From: Burkholderia pyrrocinia
GTDB taxonomy: Bacteria > Pseudomonadota > Gammaproteobacteria > Burkholderiales > Burkholderiaceae
Length of the DNA: 64,000 nucleotides
Assembly (NCBI RefSeq): GCF_003330765.1
Contig: NZ_CP024903.1
Location: forward strand, 806,001-870,000
Direction of reading: 5' to 3'
The notes below the pieces were generated by a model that saw only the letters and a list, made by a program, of their open reading frames with translations, searched no databases and was not told the DNA's origin. Position numbers and translations under genes: made by a program. Positions within the stretch are counted from its first letter, which is position 1. Each line of letters opens with the position of its first letter. Below are positions 44,999 to 53,790 of this stretch, in pieces.

Positions 44999-45044
44999 GC
45001 GCCGGGCTGTCCCGCGATTGCGGGGCGGCCCGGCGCCTTTTTTT
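44999..45044 (+). terminator. Rho-independent terminator after the entericidin gene
   Basis: GGCGCCGGGC and GCCCGGCGCC pair perfectly, enclosing a second GC stem, and are followed by seven T residues (45038-45044). Confidence 0.92.
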
Positions 45045-45068
45045 CGGGCTGCGTCGGTGCCGGCGGCG

Positions 45069-45641
45069 TCAGGCGTGTTCCACGAATGCGTAGCGGCCTT
45101 CGACCTTGCGCGGCGTGAACCAGCCGTAGTCGGGGAACATCCGGTTGCGGACGAACCAGACGTAGCCCACCAGCACGAGCGTGATAGCGAGGCTCGGCAG
45201 CGCGCTCGACGGATCGCGTCCGAGATCGGCGATGGTTTTCGGCAACTGCAGCAGCGACAGCAGGATGAACGCGTGATACGCGCCGGCGCGATGGGTCGCG
45301 AAGCCCCAGATGAACAGCAGCGATAGCGGCACCGTCAGCGCGAGGAACACCACGACGAGGCGATTGCCGAGCGCGCCCGATACGCCGCGGTCGCCGGCGG
45401 CTGCGGAGAAGTAATACGCGAGCAGGAGGCTGATCGCCAGCTGGGCGATGCCGAGCGCGATCAGGATCCAGACGTGCACCTTGTTCTTGCGGCAGCGTTC
45501 GGGATCGGGGCGCGACGCGATCAGGCGTGCGAGCACGCGATCCTTGAGCCCCTGTCCGGACAGATCGGCCAGCACGTCGGCCTTCCTCGTTCCCGCGGAC
45601 AGCAGCGCCGCGATTCTTGTTTTGGCTTCCTTCCTGTTCAT
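45069..45641 (-). CDS. Four-helix inner-membrane protein of unknown function
   Basis: This 190-residue protein has a basic cytoplasmic N-terminus (MNRKEAKTRIAALLSAGTRK, ADVLADLSGQGLKDRVLA) of about 60 residues with a possible helical DNA- or protein-binding character. Four membrane helices follow (VWILIALGIAQLAISLLLAY, RLVVVFLALTVPLSLLFIW, AYHAFILLSLLQL, LPSLAITLVLVGYVWFV). I recognise no family. The ATG at 45641 is chosen because the preceding in-frame residues are atypical. It converges with the entericidin gene. Confidence 0.8.
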   Translation of the reverse strand: MNRKEAKTRIAALLSAGTRKADVLADLSGQGLKDRVLARLIASRPDPERCRKNKVHVWILIALGIAQLAISLLLAYYFSAAAGDRGVSGALGNRLVVVFLALTVPLSLLFIWGFATHRAGAYHAFILLSLLQLPKTIADLGRDPSSALPSLAITLVLVGYVWFVRNRMFPDYGWFTPRKVEGRYAFVEHA

Positions 45642-45853
45642 TGCGAGGCGGATTGTTGTTCGATGGTTGTCAAAGGTCCGGCCACGCGAATATTGCATCT
45701 TGCGGGGTGGCGCGCAACGGTTTTGCGGCGCGCGGACACATTCCTACAATTGCCGGCGGCGTCGCGGGAACGACGGGAGATCGACCGGCAATGCGACGGG
45801 ACGGAGCGACCGTCGTTCGCGCAATAACGCGATGAACGCGCGATGAACGCGGA
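45642..45853. other. Short intergenic stretch
   Basis: These 212 bases between two left-pointing genes show no gene or clear signal; they presumably hold the promoter of the four-helix membrane protein. Confidence 0.3.
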
Positions 45854-46822
45854 TCAGTCGGCGGCGGTTTGTGCGGAGGGCGCGGGACTGGCCGGCTGTA
45901 CCGGCTTCGTCGGGTGCGCGTCGCGTGTGCGCGCGGGCGGTTCGCGCCGCCGCGTCGCGCCGACGAGCATGCCCGCGACGACGAGCGCGATGCCGGCGAC
46001 ACGCGTGCCGTTCAGCGTTTCGCCGAACAGCGCGACCGCGAACAGCACGGCCGAGACCGGCGCGATCGCCGTAAACAGCGCGGCCTCGGTGCCGGTCGTG
46101 CGCGCCGAACCCGCATACCAGCACAGGTAGCCGAGCACGGTCGGCACCAGCGCGTAGTAGGCGATCGCCGACACGGCGCCGACGGTCCAGCCGCTCGCCG
46201 CCGCGCGCCATTCGAACGCGGCCGGCACGAGGGCGAGCACAAAGCCGAGGCCCGACATCGCGGTGGACAGCACGAGCGGCGGCAACGGTGCGGCAAGCCT
46301 CCGGTTGAGCAGGATGAATACGGCTTCGCACGCGACGGCGGCCAGCACCAGCGCATCGCCGGCAAGCGTCTGGAGCGACGGCATCGCCTGGCCGGGCGCG
46401 AACGTGACGAGCAGCACGCCGGCCGTTGCGAGCGCGGCGGCCGCCCAGTCGCGCGGCGTCTGCCGCTCGCGCAGCACGACGGCCGCGATTAGCGTCGACA
46501 TCGCCGGCAGCGTGCCGAGCATCACGCCCGCATCGAGCGGCGACGACAGCTTCGTGCCGCTGATCAGCAGCACCGTATAGCCGACGCCGCCCGCCGCGGC
46601 CTGGATGACGAGCAGCACGGCGTCGCGCGCGGAAATGCGCGGCCAGCGCATCCGCTGCGCGCGCATCAGTGCGAACAGCAGCGGTGTCGCGATCAGGAAG
46701 CGCAGCGCGGTGGCCGCGAACGGCGGCAGGCCGCCGGCCGCGAGACGGCTCGCGATGACGGTGCTGCCGACGCCCGCCATCGCGGCGGCGAGATAGAGAT
46801 AGCCAATCAGTCGTGTCTTCAT
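45854..46822 (-). CDS. EamA/DMT-family transporter
   Basis: This 322-residue permease has ten hydrophobic segments arranged as two EamA repeats (GYLYLAAAMAGVGSTVIASR; DALVLAAVACEAVFILLNRR), each ending near a LFGETLNG- or LRERQTPRDW-type motif. DMT exporters move metabolites or drugs; the substrate is unknown. The C-terminal 35 residues are Pro/Ala-rich. It precedes an AraC gene in the same direction, which may regulate it. Confidence 0.9.
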   Translation of the reverse strand: MKTRLIGYLYLAAAMAGVGSTVIASRLAAGGLPPFAATALRFLIATPLLFALMRAQRMRWPRISARDAVLLVIQAAAGGVGYTVLLISGTKLSSPLDAGVMLGTLPAMSTLIAAVVLRERQTPRDWAAAALATAGVLLVTFAPGQAMPSLQTLAGDALVLAAVACEAVFILLNRRLAAPLPPLVLSTAMSGLGFVLALVPAAFEWRAAASGWTVGAVSAIAYYALVPTVLGYLCWYAGSARTTGTEAALFTAIAPVSAVLFAVALFGETLNGTRVAGIALVVAGMLVGATRRREPPARTRDAHPTKPVQPASPAPSAQTAAD

Positions 46823-46992
46823 GCGCCGCATCGTCGCGTACGGCGGCAATGCGCGTCTTGAACGAAATTGCAGCGAGTGGTGGTGGGCTGGGTGCCTGCA
46901 CCGGTGGCACGGGTGGCCGCTGCTGCGGTTGACGAAGCAACCGCCTTTGATAGCGGCGCGTCCGGCGGCGTTGCGCCGGGATGACCGCAGCG

Positions 46993-47787
46993 TCAAACGG
47001 CCTGCGTGAATCGCCCCGGCGTGATCCCGAACTGGCGTGCGAATGCGCGCGTCAAGTGGCTCTGATCGGCAAAACCGGCTTCGGCCGCGGCATCGGCGAT
47101 CGGCAGGCCGCTGGCGAGCAGCGCGCGCGCCAGCCGTGCGCGCGACTGGATCAGATAGGCGTGCGGCGTGATGCCGAGCTCGCGCGCAAACCCGCGCAGC
47201 AGCTGGAAGCGGCTCACGCCGCTCAGGTCGGCCAGCTCGGCGAGCGAAACGGGGGCGGCTGGCGCCGCGTCGAGCCGCTCCCGCGCGACGCGGATCGCCG
47301 GCGCGACGCCGGCCGCCGGCAGCGTGCGGCTCGCGTGCCGGGCCAGCAACCCGGCGACGAGCATCACGAGCGCCTCGTCGCGGGCGAGCGGCTGGGTTTC
47401 CCCTGCGACGATGCGCGCATGCAGGTGGCCGACGGCGGCCGTGAGCCGCGCGTCGCGTACCGCCGGATGCGCAAGCTCGACGCCTCCGAGGCCTTCTTCC
47501 GCCGCGACGCCCGCGACCAGCGCGGGCGCGAGGTACAGCATCCGCCAGCGCCGGCCCGTGCCGGCATCGATCGGTGAGCCGTCATGCATCTCGCCCGGGT
47601 TGACCATGATCGCGTCGCCGGCCAGCGCGTCGACCTGCCCGCGGCCGCTCCACGACCGGTGCGCGCCGCTGACGATCACGCCGACCCCGAATTCGTCGTG
47701 CGCGTGGCGCGGAAACGCGCGGTCGGATTCGAGGCTGATCGCCTCGATGCCTTCTCCCGTCCGTCGGTAGTGGGTGACACGGTGCAT
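46993..47787 (-). CDS. AraC-family regulator (cupin N-terminus)
   Basis: This 264-residue regulator has an N-terminal cupin (FPRHAHDEFGVGVIVSGAHR) and a C-terminal AraC DNA-binding domain: VSLAELADLSGVSRFQLLRG and IADAAAEAGFADQSHLTRAF. GAGGAG precedes the ATG. It is divergent from the MoaF-like and SDR genes, and upstream of the EamA transporter in its own direction, so either may be its target. Confidence 0.9.
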   Translation of the reverse strand: MHRVTHYRRTGEGIEAISLESDRAFPRHAHDEFGVGVIVSGAHRSWSGRGQVDALAGDAIMVNPGEMHDGSPIDAGTGRRWRMLYLAPALVAGVAAEEGLGGVELAHPAVRDARLTAAVGHLHARIVAGETQPLARDEALVMLVAGLLARHASRTLPAAGVAPAIRVARERLDAAPAAPVSLAELADLSGVSRFQLLRGFARELGITPHAYLIQSRARLARALLASGLPIADAAAEAGFADQSHLTRAFARQFGITPGRFTQAV

Positions 47788-47957
47788 GTGCGCTCCTCGC
47801 GCCGGTTGCGGCGCGGATCACGTGCACTCTAGCGCGTTCCGGCGCCGCGCGCCCTTCATCCTTTTGGCCGATACCGCGCGGCGCGCGCAGCCCGCACCAT
47901 GTGCACATGAGCAGCGTACACGGCCCGCCGGGCCTGAAGCTGCGCGGGAGACGGCAG

Positions 47958-48791
47958 GTGGAACGACAGGATCCGGTATTCATTCAGGTTGGCGCGCTCG
48001 CGGACGGCTTCGCGCCCGAAGCGAACATCCTCGCGTCCGTCGACGCGCTCGCCGGGCGCACGCTGGCGCTCGGCGACGCATCCGGTGTGTGGCGCGTCTA
48101 CACGTTCGAGCCGGGCGCGCTGCAGTGGCGCGATGCGGCGACCGACACGGGCGGCCGCGAGCCGTGCCGCGTGACGCGGCTGCGCGACGGGCTGTACTTC
48201 GTCGACTACATCGATTCGGCCGCCCGCGCGACATCGGTCAGTCTCGTGATCGATCTCGACAACGGCGTATGGACGTCCGTCGTCGGCACGCTGCCGACCG
48301 AAGCCGATACACGCATCGACGCGTTCACGCGCGTCGCGCGCGGGCTGCCGCTGACGGGCGTCGACGCGGCGTTCCGGCACGGCACGCTCGGCGGCCACGC
48401 GCAGCCGGGGCCGTTGCACGGGCCCACGCGCGAGCTGATCGGCAAGCGGACGATGTACCGCTACAGCCCGACCGAATGCTACGAGCACATCTACCTGAAC
48501 GAGAACTTCTACGCGTGGCAGTGCCTGCAGGGCGTCGAAGGCGGGCTGGCCGATGTCGACCGCTGCCATTACTTCAGGATCGCCGACGAACTGTACCTGT
48601 TCGTGTGGCGCGAAAAGGTGGTGCCGACGCTCGGCGTCGTGCTGATCGACCTCGCGCAGCGCAAGACCGACGGCAAGATCTTCGGCTACCAGGGCGGCGA
48701 TTTCGGCACGCTGTCGAACTTCCAGGTCGGCGCCCATGCGCAGGTGCTGAACGAAACCGTGCATCCGCTCGGCGGCGAGGCGCAGCGATGA
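47958..48791 (+). CDS. moaF: MoaF-family protein
   Basis: This protein of about 277 residues matches the MoaF family first seen in the monoamine (tyramine)/arylsulfatase regulon of Klebsiella; the fold is a lipocalin-like barrel of unknown catalysis. Conserved stretches include TMYRYSPTECYEHIYLNENF, YAWQCLQGVEGGLADVD and KIFGYQGGDFGTLSNFQVG. I prefer the GTG at 47958, preceded by GGAGACGGCAG; ATG codons at 47901/47907 lack a ribosome-binding site. It overlaps the following SDR by four bases. Confidence 0.82.
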   Translation: MERQDPVFIQVGALADGFAPEANILASVDALAGRTLALGDASGVWRVYTFEPGALQWRDAATDTGGREPCRVTRLRDGLYFVDYIDSAARATSVSLVIDLDNGVWTSVVGTLPTEADTRIDAFTRVARGLPLTGVDAAFRHGTLGGHAQPGPLHGPTRELIGKRTMYRYSPTECYEHIYLNENFYAWQCLQGVEGGLADVDRCHYFRIADELYLFVWREKVVPTLGVVLIDLAQRKTDGKIFGYQGGDFGTLSNFQVGAHAQVLNETVHPLGGEAQR

Positions 48792-49597
48792 ATGCCGTGC
48801 CGGGCAGCGGCCGCCTGCGTGCGGATTTCAGCGGCCGCGTCGTGCTCGTCACGGGCGCCGCACAGGGGATCGGCGCGGCGATCGCGCGCCGTTTCGCGGA
48901 ATCCGATGCGTTCGTCGCGCTTGCCGATCTCAACGGCGAGGCCGCCGCCGCGCAGGCCGATGCACTCGCCAGCGCGGGTGGCGATGCGCGCGCCTATCGG
49001 GTGGACGCCGCCAGCCGCGACGAACTGGGCGCGCTGGTCGCGGCGGTCGAGCGCGACGGCGGCCGGCTCGATGTCGTCGTCCACAATGCCGCGTATTTTC
49101 CGCTGACACCGTTCGCGCAGATCGACGAGCCGACGCTCGAACGGACGCTGTCGGTCAACTTGTCGGCGCTGTTCTGGCTCGCGCAGGCCGCGTTGCCGGC
49201 ATTCGAGCGCGCGGGGGCCGGGCGGCTGCTCGTCACGTCGTCGGTGACGGGGCCGCGCGTCGTCTATCCGGGGCTCGCGCATTACGCGGCGTCGAAGGCC
49301 GGCGTGAACGGCTTCATTCGCGCGGCGGCGCTGGAGTTGGCGCGCCGCAACGTGACGGTCAACGGCGTCGAGCCGGGGATGATCCGCACGCCGGCGGCCG
49401 GCAATCTCGGCGACGCGTCGGTCGCGGCGCAGATCGCGCGCGATATTCCGCTCGCTCGGATGGGCGAGCCGGAGGACATCGCGAACGCGATGCTGTTTCT
49501 CGCATCGGCCGACGCGGCGTACATCACGGGGCAGACGATCGTCGTCGACGGCGGCGCGACATTGCCGGAGAGCGGGGCGGTGCTGGGAGACGGGTAA
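48788..49597 (+). CDS. SDR-family oxidoreductase paired with MoaF
   Basis: This 269-residue SDR has the coenzyme motif GAAQGIGAAIARRF, DVVVHNAAYF, catalytic serine in LLVTSSVTGP and YAASKAG. The C-terminal ITGQTIVVDGGATLP is typical of 3-oxoacyl reductase-like SDRs. It is translationally coupled to the MoaF-like gene, as with the moaE/moaF pair in Klebsiella, and is probably controlled by the divergent AraC protein. Substrate unknown. Confidence 0.9.
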   Translation: MNAVPGSGRLRADFSGRVVLVTGAAQGIGAAIARRFAESDAFVALADLNGEAAAAQADALASAGGDARAYRVDAASRDELGALVAAVERDGGRLDVVVHNAAYFPLTPFAQIDEPTLERTLSVNLSALFWLAQAALPAFERAGAGRLLVTSSVTGPRVVYPGLAHYAASKAGVNGFIRAAALELARRNVTVNGVEPGMIRTPAAGNLGDASVAAQIARDIPLARMGEPEDIANAMLFLASADAAYITGQTIVVDGGATLPESGAVLGDG

Positions 49598-49691
49598 CGG
49601 CGAACCTGCAAGCGCGGTGGCCGCGACGAGGCCGCGGCCGGCAATGTGCTTGCTGCGGCGCCATCTTCGGCCGCGCCGCACACCGCTGCGA

Positions 49692-50399
49692 CTACAGCCA
49701 GCCGTTGCGGATGAACTCGACGATCGAATAGCGGCGGTTCTCGAGATCGTGCTGCCGGACGGCCTCGACAATGCGCGACACGCCGTCCGCGTAGGGCGTC
49801 GCGCCGTACACACGCGATTCGAGCTGCAGGGTGCACGCGCCGTCGTCGATGCGGATCCGGTGAACCGCATGGCGCCCGAGCTGATCGTCGGGGATCGTGA
49901 ATTCGCTGCGCTGCACGTCCGGGTCGCGCACGGAGCGGATGTCCTCCGGCCGCACGCCGAGCGACTGGCCGATGCCGACGGCCGTGCCGGGGACGGATGT
50001 CTTGCCTGCCTGATGCGACTCCGTCAGGCTGATCTCGCAGTCGCGAAACAGGTGGCCGCTGGTTTCCAGCATGCTCATGAACTTGAGCATCAGGATGTTC
50101 GTGTTTGGACAGAGCACGATCGGGAAGTCGTGCGATCCGGTTTCGAGGTCGGAGCCGGTAGACAGTTCGACGAGCGGCGACGCGGTGGCCTGGCAGAATG
50201 CGATCGCGGCGGCGAGTTCGCGGCCGGAACCGGCATGCACGACGATCGACCGGGCGTCGCTACGTCGGGCGTCGCTACGCTGCGCATCGGTTCGCGCGCT
50301 GTCCGACCACGGCATCACGCGACAGGTTGCCGGATCGAGCTTGTGCGAGCCGAGCAACTCGTTAGCCAGCTTGCCGGTTCCAACGACGAGTACTTGCAT
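49692..50399 (-). CDS. Dihydrodipicolinate reductase-like protein
   Basis: This 235-residue protein has an N-terminal Rossmann start (MQVLVVGTGKLANELLGSHK) and a DapB-like C-terminal core (DCEISLTESHQAGKTSVPGT followed by AVGIGQSLG), where PGTA mirrors the PSGTA of DapB and the ESH...K residues mirror its catalytic region. It is shorter than DapB and lacks several lysine-pathway motifs, so another substrate is likely. An internal RSDAR repeat is encoded by a 15-bp tandem duplication at 50251-50280. It lies between two SDR genes on the opposite strand. Confidence 0.8.
   Translation of the reverse strand: MQVLVVGTGKLANELLGSHKLDPATCRVMPWSDSARTDAQRSDARRSDARSIVVHAGSGRELAAAIAFCQATASPLVELSTGSDLETGSHDFPIVLCPNTNILMLKFMSMLETSGHLFRDCEISLTESHQAGKTSVPGTAVGIGQSLGVRPEDIRSVRDPDVQRSEFTIPDDQLGRHAVHRIRIDDGACTLQLESRVYGATPYADGVSRIVEAVRQHDLENRRYSIVEFIRNGWL
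50251..50280. repeat. 15-bp tandem duplication inside the DapB-like gene
   Basis: CGGGCGTCGCTACGT (50251-50265) is followed directly by CGGGCGTCGCTACGC (50266-50280). It adds five residues (RSDAR-like) to a surface loop between two Rossmann elements. Confidence 0.8.
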
Positions 50400-50702
50400 G
50401 GGATAGACGGGTTGAGGTTCAGGATTCGAGACGGGAATGGCGCGGGCCGTCCGGTAGCACGGCACGGGCGCGGCGCGTGCCGTGCGCCGCGCGCCGCGCC
50501 GGACCGGCCTCGCGCATTATGCCCGGCCGCCCGCATGCGCGCCTGCCGGGCCGTGCATGCGCCGCCGCAGCCTCGTCGCCATGCGCACGGACGCGTGAAC
50601 GGCGTACGCTGTCGAATCGCCGGCCGTGCGCGCCCGTGCCGCGGCCGGCATGAACGATGCGTCACACATCAACAAGCAACCTCGATCCAGGAGAGAACAT
50701 CG

Positions 50703-51416
50703 ATGGAACACGACCTGAAAGGCAAGGCAATCGCGATCACCGGCGGATTCGGCCATCTGGGCGTCGCGACGGCCGCATGGCTGGGCGAGCGCGGCGCACG
50801 CGTCGCGTTGATCGGCCGCGGCGCGGCCCCGGCGGCGCAGGCGCTGCCCGGCGTGCCGGCCGACGCGCTGCGCATCGGCGGCATCGATCTCGTCGATCCG
50901 CAGGCCGCCGCGCGGGCGCTCGAAACCGTGCAGCGCGAATTCGGCCGGGTCGACGCGCTGCTGAACATCGCGGGCGCATTCGTGTGGCAAACGATCGCCG
51001 ACGGCGATGCCGCCACGTGGGACCGCATGTACGAACTGAACGTGAAGACCGCGCTGAACGCATCGAAGGCCGCGCTGCCGTACCTGCTGGCGAGCCCGGC
51101 CGGACGTGTCGTCAACATCGGCGCGGGCGCGGCGTTCAAGGCCGGCGCGGGCATGGGCCCGTACGCGGCCGCGAAGGCCGGCGTCGCGCGGCTCACCGAG
51201 GCGCTGGCGGCCGAACTGCTCGACCGCGGCGTGACGGTGAACGCGATCCTGCCGAGCATCATCGATACGCCGCCGAACCGCACGGACATGCCCGACGCGG
51301 ATTTCACGCGCTGGGTCCGGCCGGAACAGATCGCGGCGACGATCGGGTTCCTGCTGTCGGCCGACGCACAGGCGATCACCGGCGCGTCGATTCCGGTGAA
51401 CGGCCGCGTGGCGTAG
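50703..51416 (+). CDS. SDR-family oxidoreductase
   Basis: This 237-residue short-chain dehydrogenase has a variant coenzyme motif (AITGGFGHLGVATAAWLGER), ALLNIAGAFVW and YAAAKAG. The usual catalytic serine position reads VVNIGAGAAFK, without the normal Ser, so activity may be altered. The C-terminus is ITGASIPVNGRVA. AGGAGA lies upstream of the ATG. No partner gene is evident; creB follows after 93 bases. Confidence 0.85.
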   Translation: MEHDLKGKAIAITGGFGHLGVATAAWLGERGARVALIGRGAAPAAQALPGVPADALRIGGIDLVDPQAAARALETVQREFGRVDALLNIAGAFVWQTIADGDAATWDRMYELNVKTALNASKAALPYLLASPAGRVVNIGAGAAFKAGAGMGPYAAAKAGVARLTEALAAELLDRGVTVNAILPSIIDTPPNRTDMPDADFTRWVRPEQIAATIGFLLSADAQAITGASIPVNGRVA

Positions 51417-51469
51417 GGCGCCCGCGCGGGGCTTGCCGCGTCGCGGCTCGCGCCGGGTCCGGCCGTGCG

Positions 51470-51475
51470 TACAAT
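51470..51475 (+). promoter_or_regulatory. -10 box for creBC
   Basis: TACAAT lies 34 bases before the creB ATG; no clear -35 is visible. Confidence 0.4.
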
Positions 51476-51509
51476 GTCGCACCGGATTGCGCGAGCCCAG
51501 CCTGAGACC

Positions 51510-52217
51510 ATGAATCAGCCCACTATCCTGATCGTCGAAGATGAAATGGCGATCGCGGACACGATCGTCTACGCCCTCGGCACCGACGGCATGCAGACCG
51601 TCCACTGCACGCTCGGGCAGGCGGCGCTCGACCGCCTGCGCGACACGCGCTTCGATCTCGTGGTGCTCGACGTCGGCTTGCCGGATCTCAGCGGCTTCGA
51701 AGTGTGCCGGCGGCTGCGCACCTTCACCGATGTTCCGGTGATCTTTCTCACCGCGCGGCACGATGAAATCGACCGGATCGTCGGGCTCGAAATCGGCGCC
51801 GACGATTACGTGGTCAAGCCGTTTTCGCCGCGCGAGCTGGCAGCGCGGGTGCGCGTGATCCTGCGTCGCTTCTACCGGACGGCCGCGCCGGAACCGGTGT
51901 CCGCGCCGGCCGCGGCAACCGAGCCCGTCGCACCGGGCTTCGCGCTCGACACCGACGGCGCGCGCGTGTCGTGGCTCGGCCACGCGCTGGACCTCACGCG
52001 CTACGAATTCGGCCTGCTGGCGCTGCTCGTCCGGCATCCGGGGCGCATCTATTCGCGCGAGCAGCTGATGGACCTCGTGTGGCACGAGGCGCTCGATTCG
52101 GCCGACCGCACGGTCGACACGCATATCAAGACGTTGCGCGCGAAACTGCGCGCGATCGATCCCGAGCGCGACCCGATCCGCACGCATCGCGGGATGGGTT
52201 ATTCGCTGCAACCGTAA
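51510..52217 (+). CDS. creB: Response regulator CreB
   Basis: This 235-residue OmpR/PhoB-family regulator has an N-terminal receiver (acidic pair in ILIVEDEMAIADT, phosphoacceptor in LVVLDVGLPDLSG, lysine in YVVKPFSP) and a C-terminal winged helix (LDLTRYEFGLLALLVRHPGR, DRTVDTHIKTLRAKL). CreB is activated by CreC and binds direct repeats of TTCAC; such repeats lie before creD here. A Pro/Ala linker joins the domains. creC follows after 15 bases. Confidence 0.95.
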   Translation: MNQPTILIVEDEMAIADTIVYALGTDGMQTVHCTLGQAALDRLRDTRFDLVVLDVGLPDLSGFEVCRRLRTFTDVPVIFLTARHDEIDRIVGLEIGADDYVVKPFSPRELAARVRVILRRFYRTAAPEPVSAPAAATEPVAPGFALDTDGARVSWLGHALDLTRYEFGLLALLVRHPGRIYSREQLMDLVWHEALDSADRTVDTHIKTLRAKLRAIDPERDPIRTHRGMGYSLQP

Positions 52218-52232
52218 CGACCGGCATCGCCC

Positions 52233-53687
52233 ATGCATATCGGCCTGCGCATCTTCTTCGGCTTTTTCCTGATCGTCGGTCTCGCCGCGCTGATCACGCT
52301 GCGCGTGTTCGTGCAGGAGGTGAAGCCCGGCGTGCGCGAAGCGATGGAGGACACGCTGGTCGACACCGCACAGGTGCTCGCGACGCTGGCTTCCGACGAC
52401 ATGGCGAGCGGGCACATCGCCGACGGCGCGTTCGCGCGTCAGCTCGAAAAACTGCATGCGAGCCCGGTCAGCGCGAACGTGTGGGGGATGCGCAAGGACA
52501 CGATCAGCTACCGGATCTACATCACCGACGCGCGCGGCATCGTGCGCTACGACTCGGCCGGCGGCGCGGTCGGCCATGACTATTCGCGCTGGAACGACGT
52601 GTACCGCACGCTGCGCGGCGAGTACGGCGCACGCAGCACGCGTTCGGACCCGAACGACGAGAGCAGCACCGTGATGCACGTGGCGGCGCCGATCCGCAAC
52701 GGCAACGCGATCATCGGCGTGCTGACGATCGCGAAGCCGAACCAGACGGTCGCGCCGTTCATCGCGCGCAGCCAGCGCAAGATCATGCTGTACGGCGCGT
52801 TGCTGATGGGCGGCGCGATCCTGATCGGCGTCGCGTGCACGTGGTGGCTGGTGGTCGGGCTGCGGCGCCTGCAGCGCTATGCGCGTGCGATCGCGGCCGG
52901 CGAGCGCGCGGCGATGCCGCTGCAGGGTGCGAACGAGCTGGCCGAGCTCGGGCGCGCGGTGGAAAGCATGCATCAGCGGCTGGAAGACCGGCAGTACGTC
53001 GAAACCTACATCCACACGCTCACGCACGAAATGAAGAGCCCGCTGGCCGCGATCAGCGGCGCGGCCGAACTGCTGCAGGAAGAGATGCCCGTCGCGAACC
53101 GGCGGCGCTTCACCGAGAACATCCGTCGCCAGGCCGGCCGCCTCGAACAGATGATCCGCAAGCTGCTCGCGCTCGCCGAAGTCGAGCAGAAGCAGCGTCT
53201 GTCGGTGCATGAGCCGGTCGCGCTGCTACCGGAACTCGAACAGCTCGTCGACGATCTGGAGCCCCGCGCGCGCAAGCGCGGCGTGCGCCTGCAGATCGAT
53301 GCGCCGACGCCGGACGCGGAGCCGGCCGTTGTCGAAGGCGATCCGTTCCTGTTGCGCCAGGCGCTCGGCAACCTGCTCGACAACGCGCTGGATTTCGCGC
53401 CGCAAGGCAGCACGATCCGGATCGCGATCGAGCGGCAGCCGGCGGGCCGGGCGCACGTCGCGGTCGTGCGCGTCGCCGACGACGGCCCGGGGATTCCCGA
53501 CTACGCGCTGTCGCGCGTGTTCGACCGGTTCTATTCGCTGCCGCGCCCGGACGGGCAGGATCGCAGCACCGGCCTCGGCCTGTGCTTCGTCCACGAAGTC
53601 GCGATGCTGCATCGCGGCCGGATCGCGCTCGCGAATCGCGACGAAGGCGGCGCGTGCGCGACGCTGACGTTGCCGGCGGCGGGTTGA
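52233..53687 (+). CDS. creC: Sensor histidine kinase CreC
   Basis: This 484-residue inner-membrane kinase has a first helix at about 4-24 (RIFFGFFLIVGLAALITL) and a periplasmic sensor of about 165 residues (YRIYITDARGIVRYDSAGG). A second helix lies near 190-212, followed by HAMP, the phosphoacceptor histidine in HTLTHEMKSPLAAI, and a HATPase domain (N box GNLLDNALDFAP, GLGLCFVHEV). It phosphorylates CreB in response to carbon or cell-envelope conditions. In several Gram-negatives CreBC influences beta-lactamase expression. Confidence 0.95.
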   Translation: MHIGLRIFFGFFLIVGLAALITLRVFVQEVKPGVREAMEDTLVDTAQVLATLASDDMASGHIADGAFARQLEKLHASPVSANVWGMRKDTISYRIYITDARGIVRYDSAGGAVGHDYSRWNDVYRTLRGEYGARSTRSDPNDESSTVMHVAAPIRNGNAIIGVLTIAKPNQTVAPFIARSQRKIMLYGALLMGGAILIGVACTWWLVVGLRRLQRYARAIAAGERAAMPLQGANELAELGRAVESMHQRLEDRQYVETYIHTLTHEMKSPLAAISGAAELLQEEMPVANRRRFTENIRRQAGRLEQMIRKLLALAEVEQKQRLSVHEPVALLPELEQLVDDLEPRARKRGVRLQIDAPTPDAEPAVVEGDPFLLRQALGNLLDNALDFAPQGSTIRIAIERQPAGRAHVAVVRVADDGPGIPDYALSRVFDRFYSLPRPDGQDRSTGLGLCFVHEVAMLHRGRIALANRDEGGACATLTLPAAG

Positions 53688-53694
53688 AGCGGAC

Positions 53695-53743
53695 TTCACG
53701 CTCGCCTCACATTCGCGTCACGCCGGCTTCAATCGCGCTTCAC
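53695..53743 (+). promoter_or_regulatory. Array of five Cre-tag half-sites before creD
   Basis: Pentamers TTCAC, CTCAC, GTCAC, TTCAA and TTCAC start at 53695, 53706, 53717, 53728 and 53739, exactly 11 bp apart. The known CreB tag is TTCAC-N6-TTCAC, which has the same 11-bp period. The array begins 8 bases after creC and ends 47 bases before creD. Confidence 0.85.
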
Positions 53744-53790
53744 CGCGCCGGCTCATTCTGACGGTACTTTCCACTCCGGTATCCGTCAGC

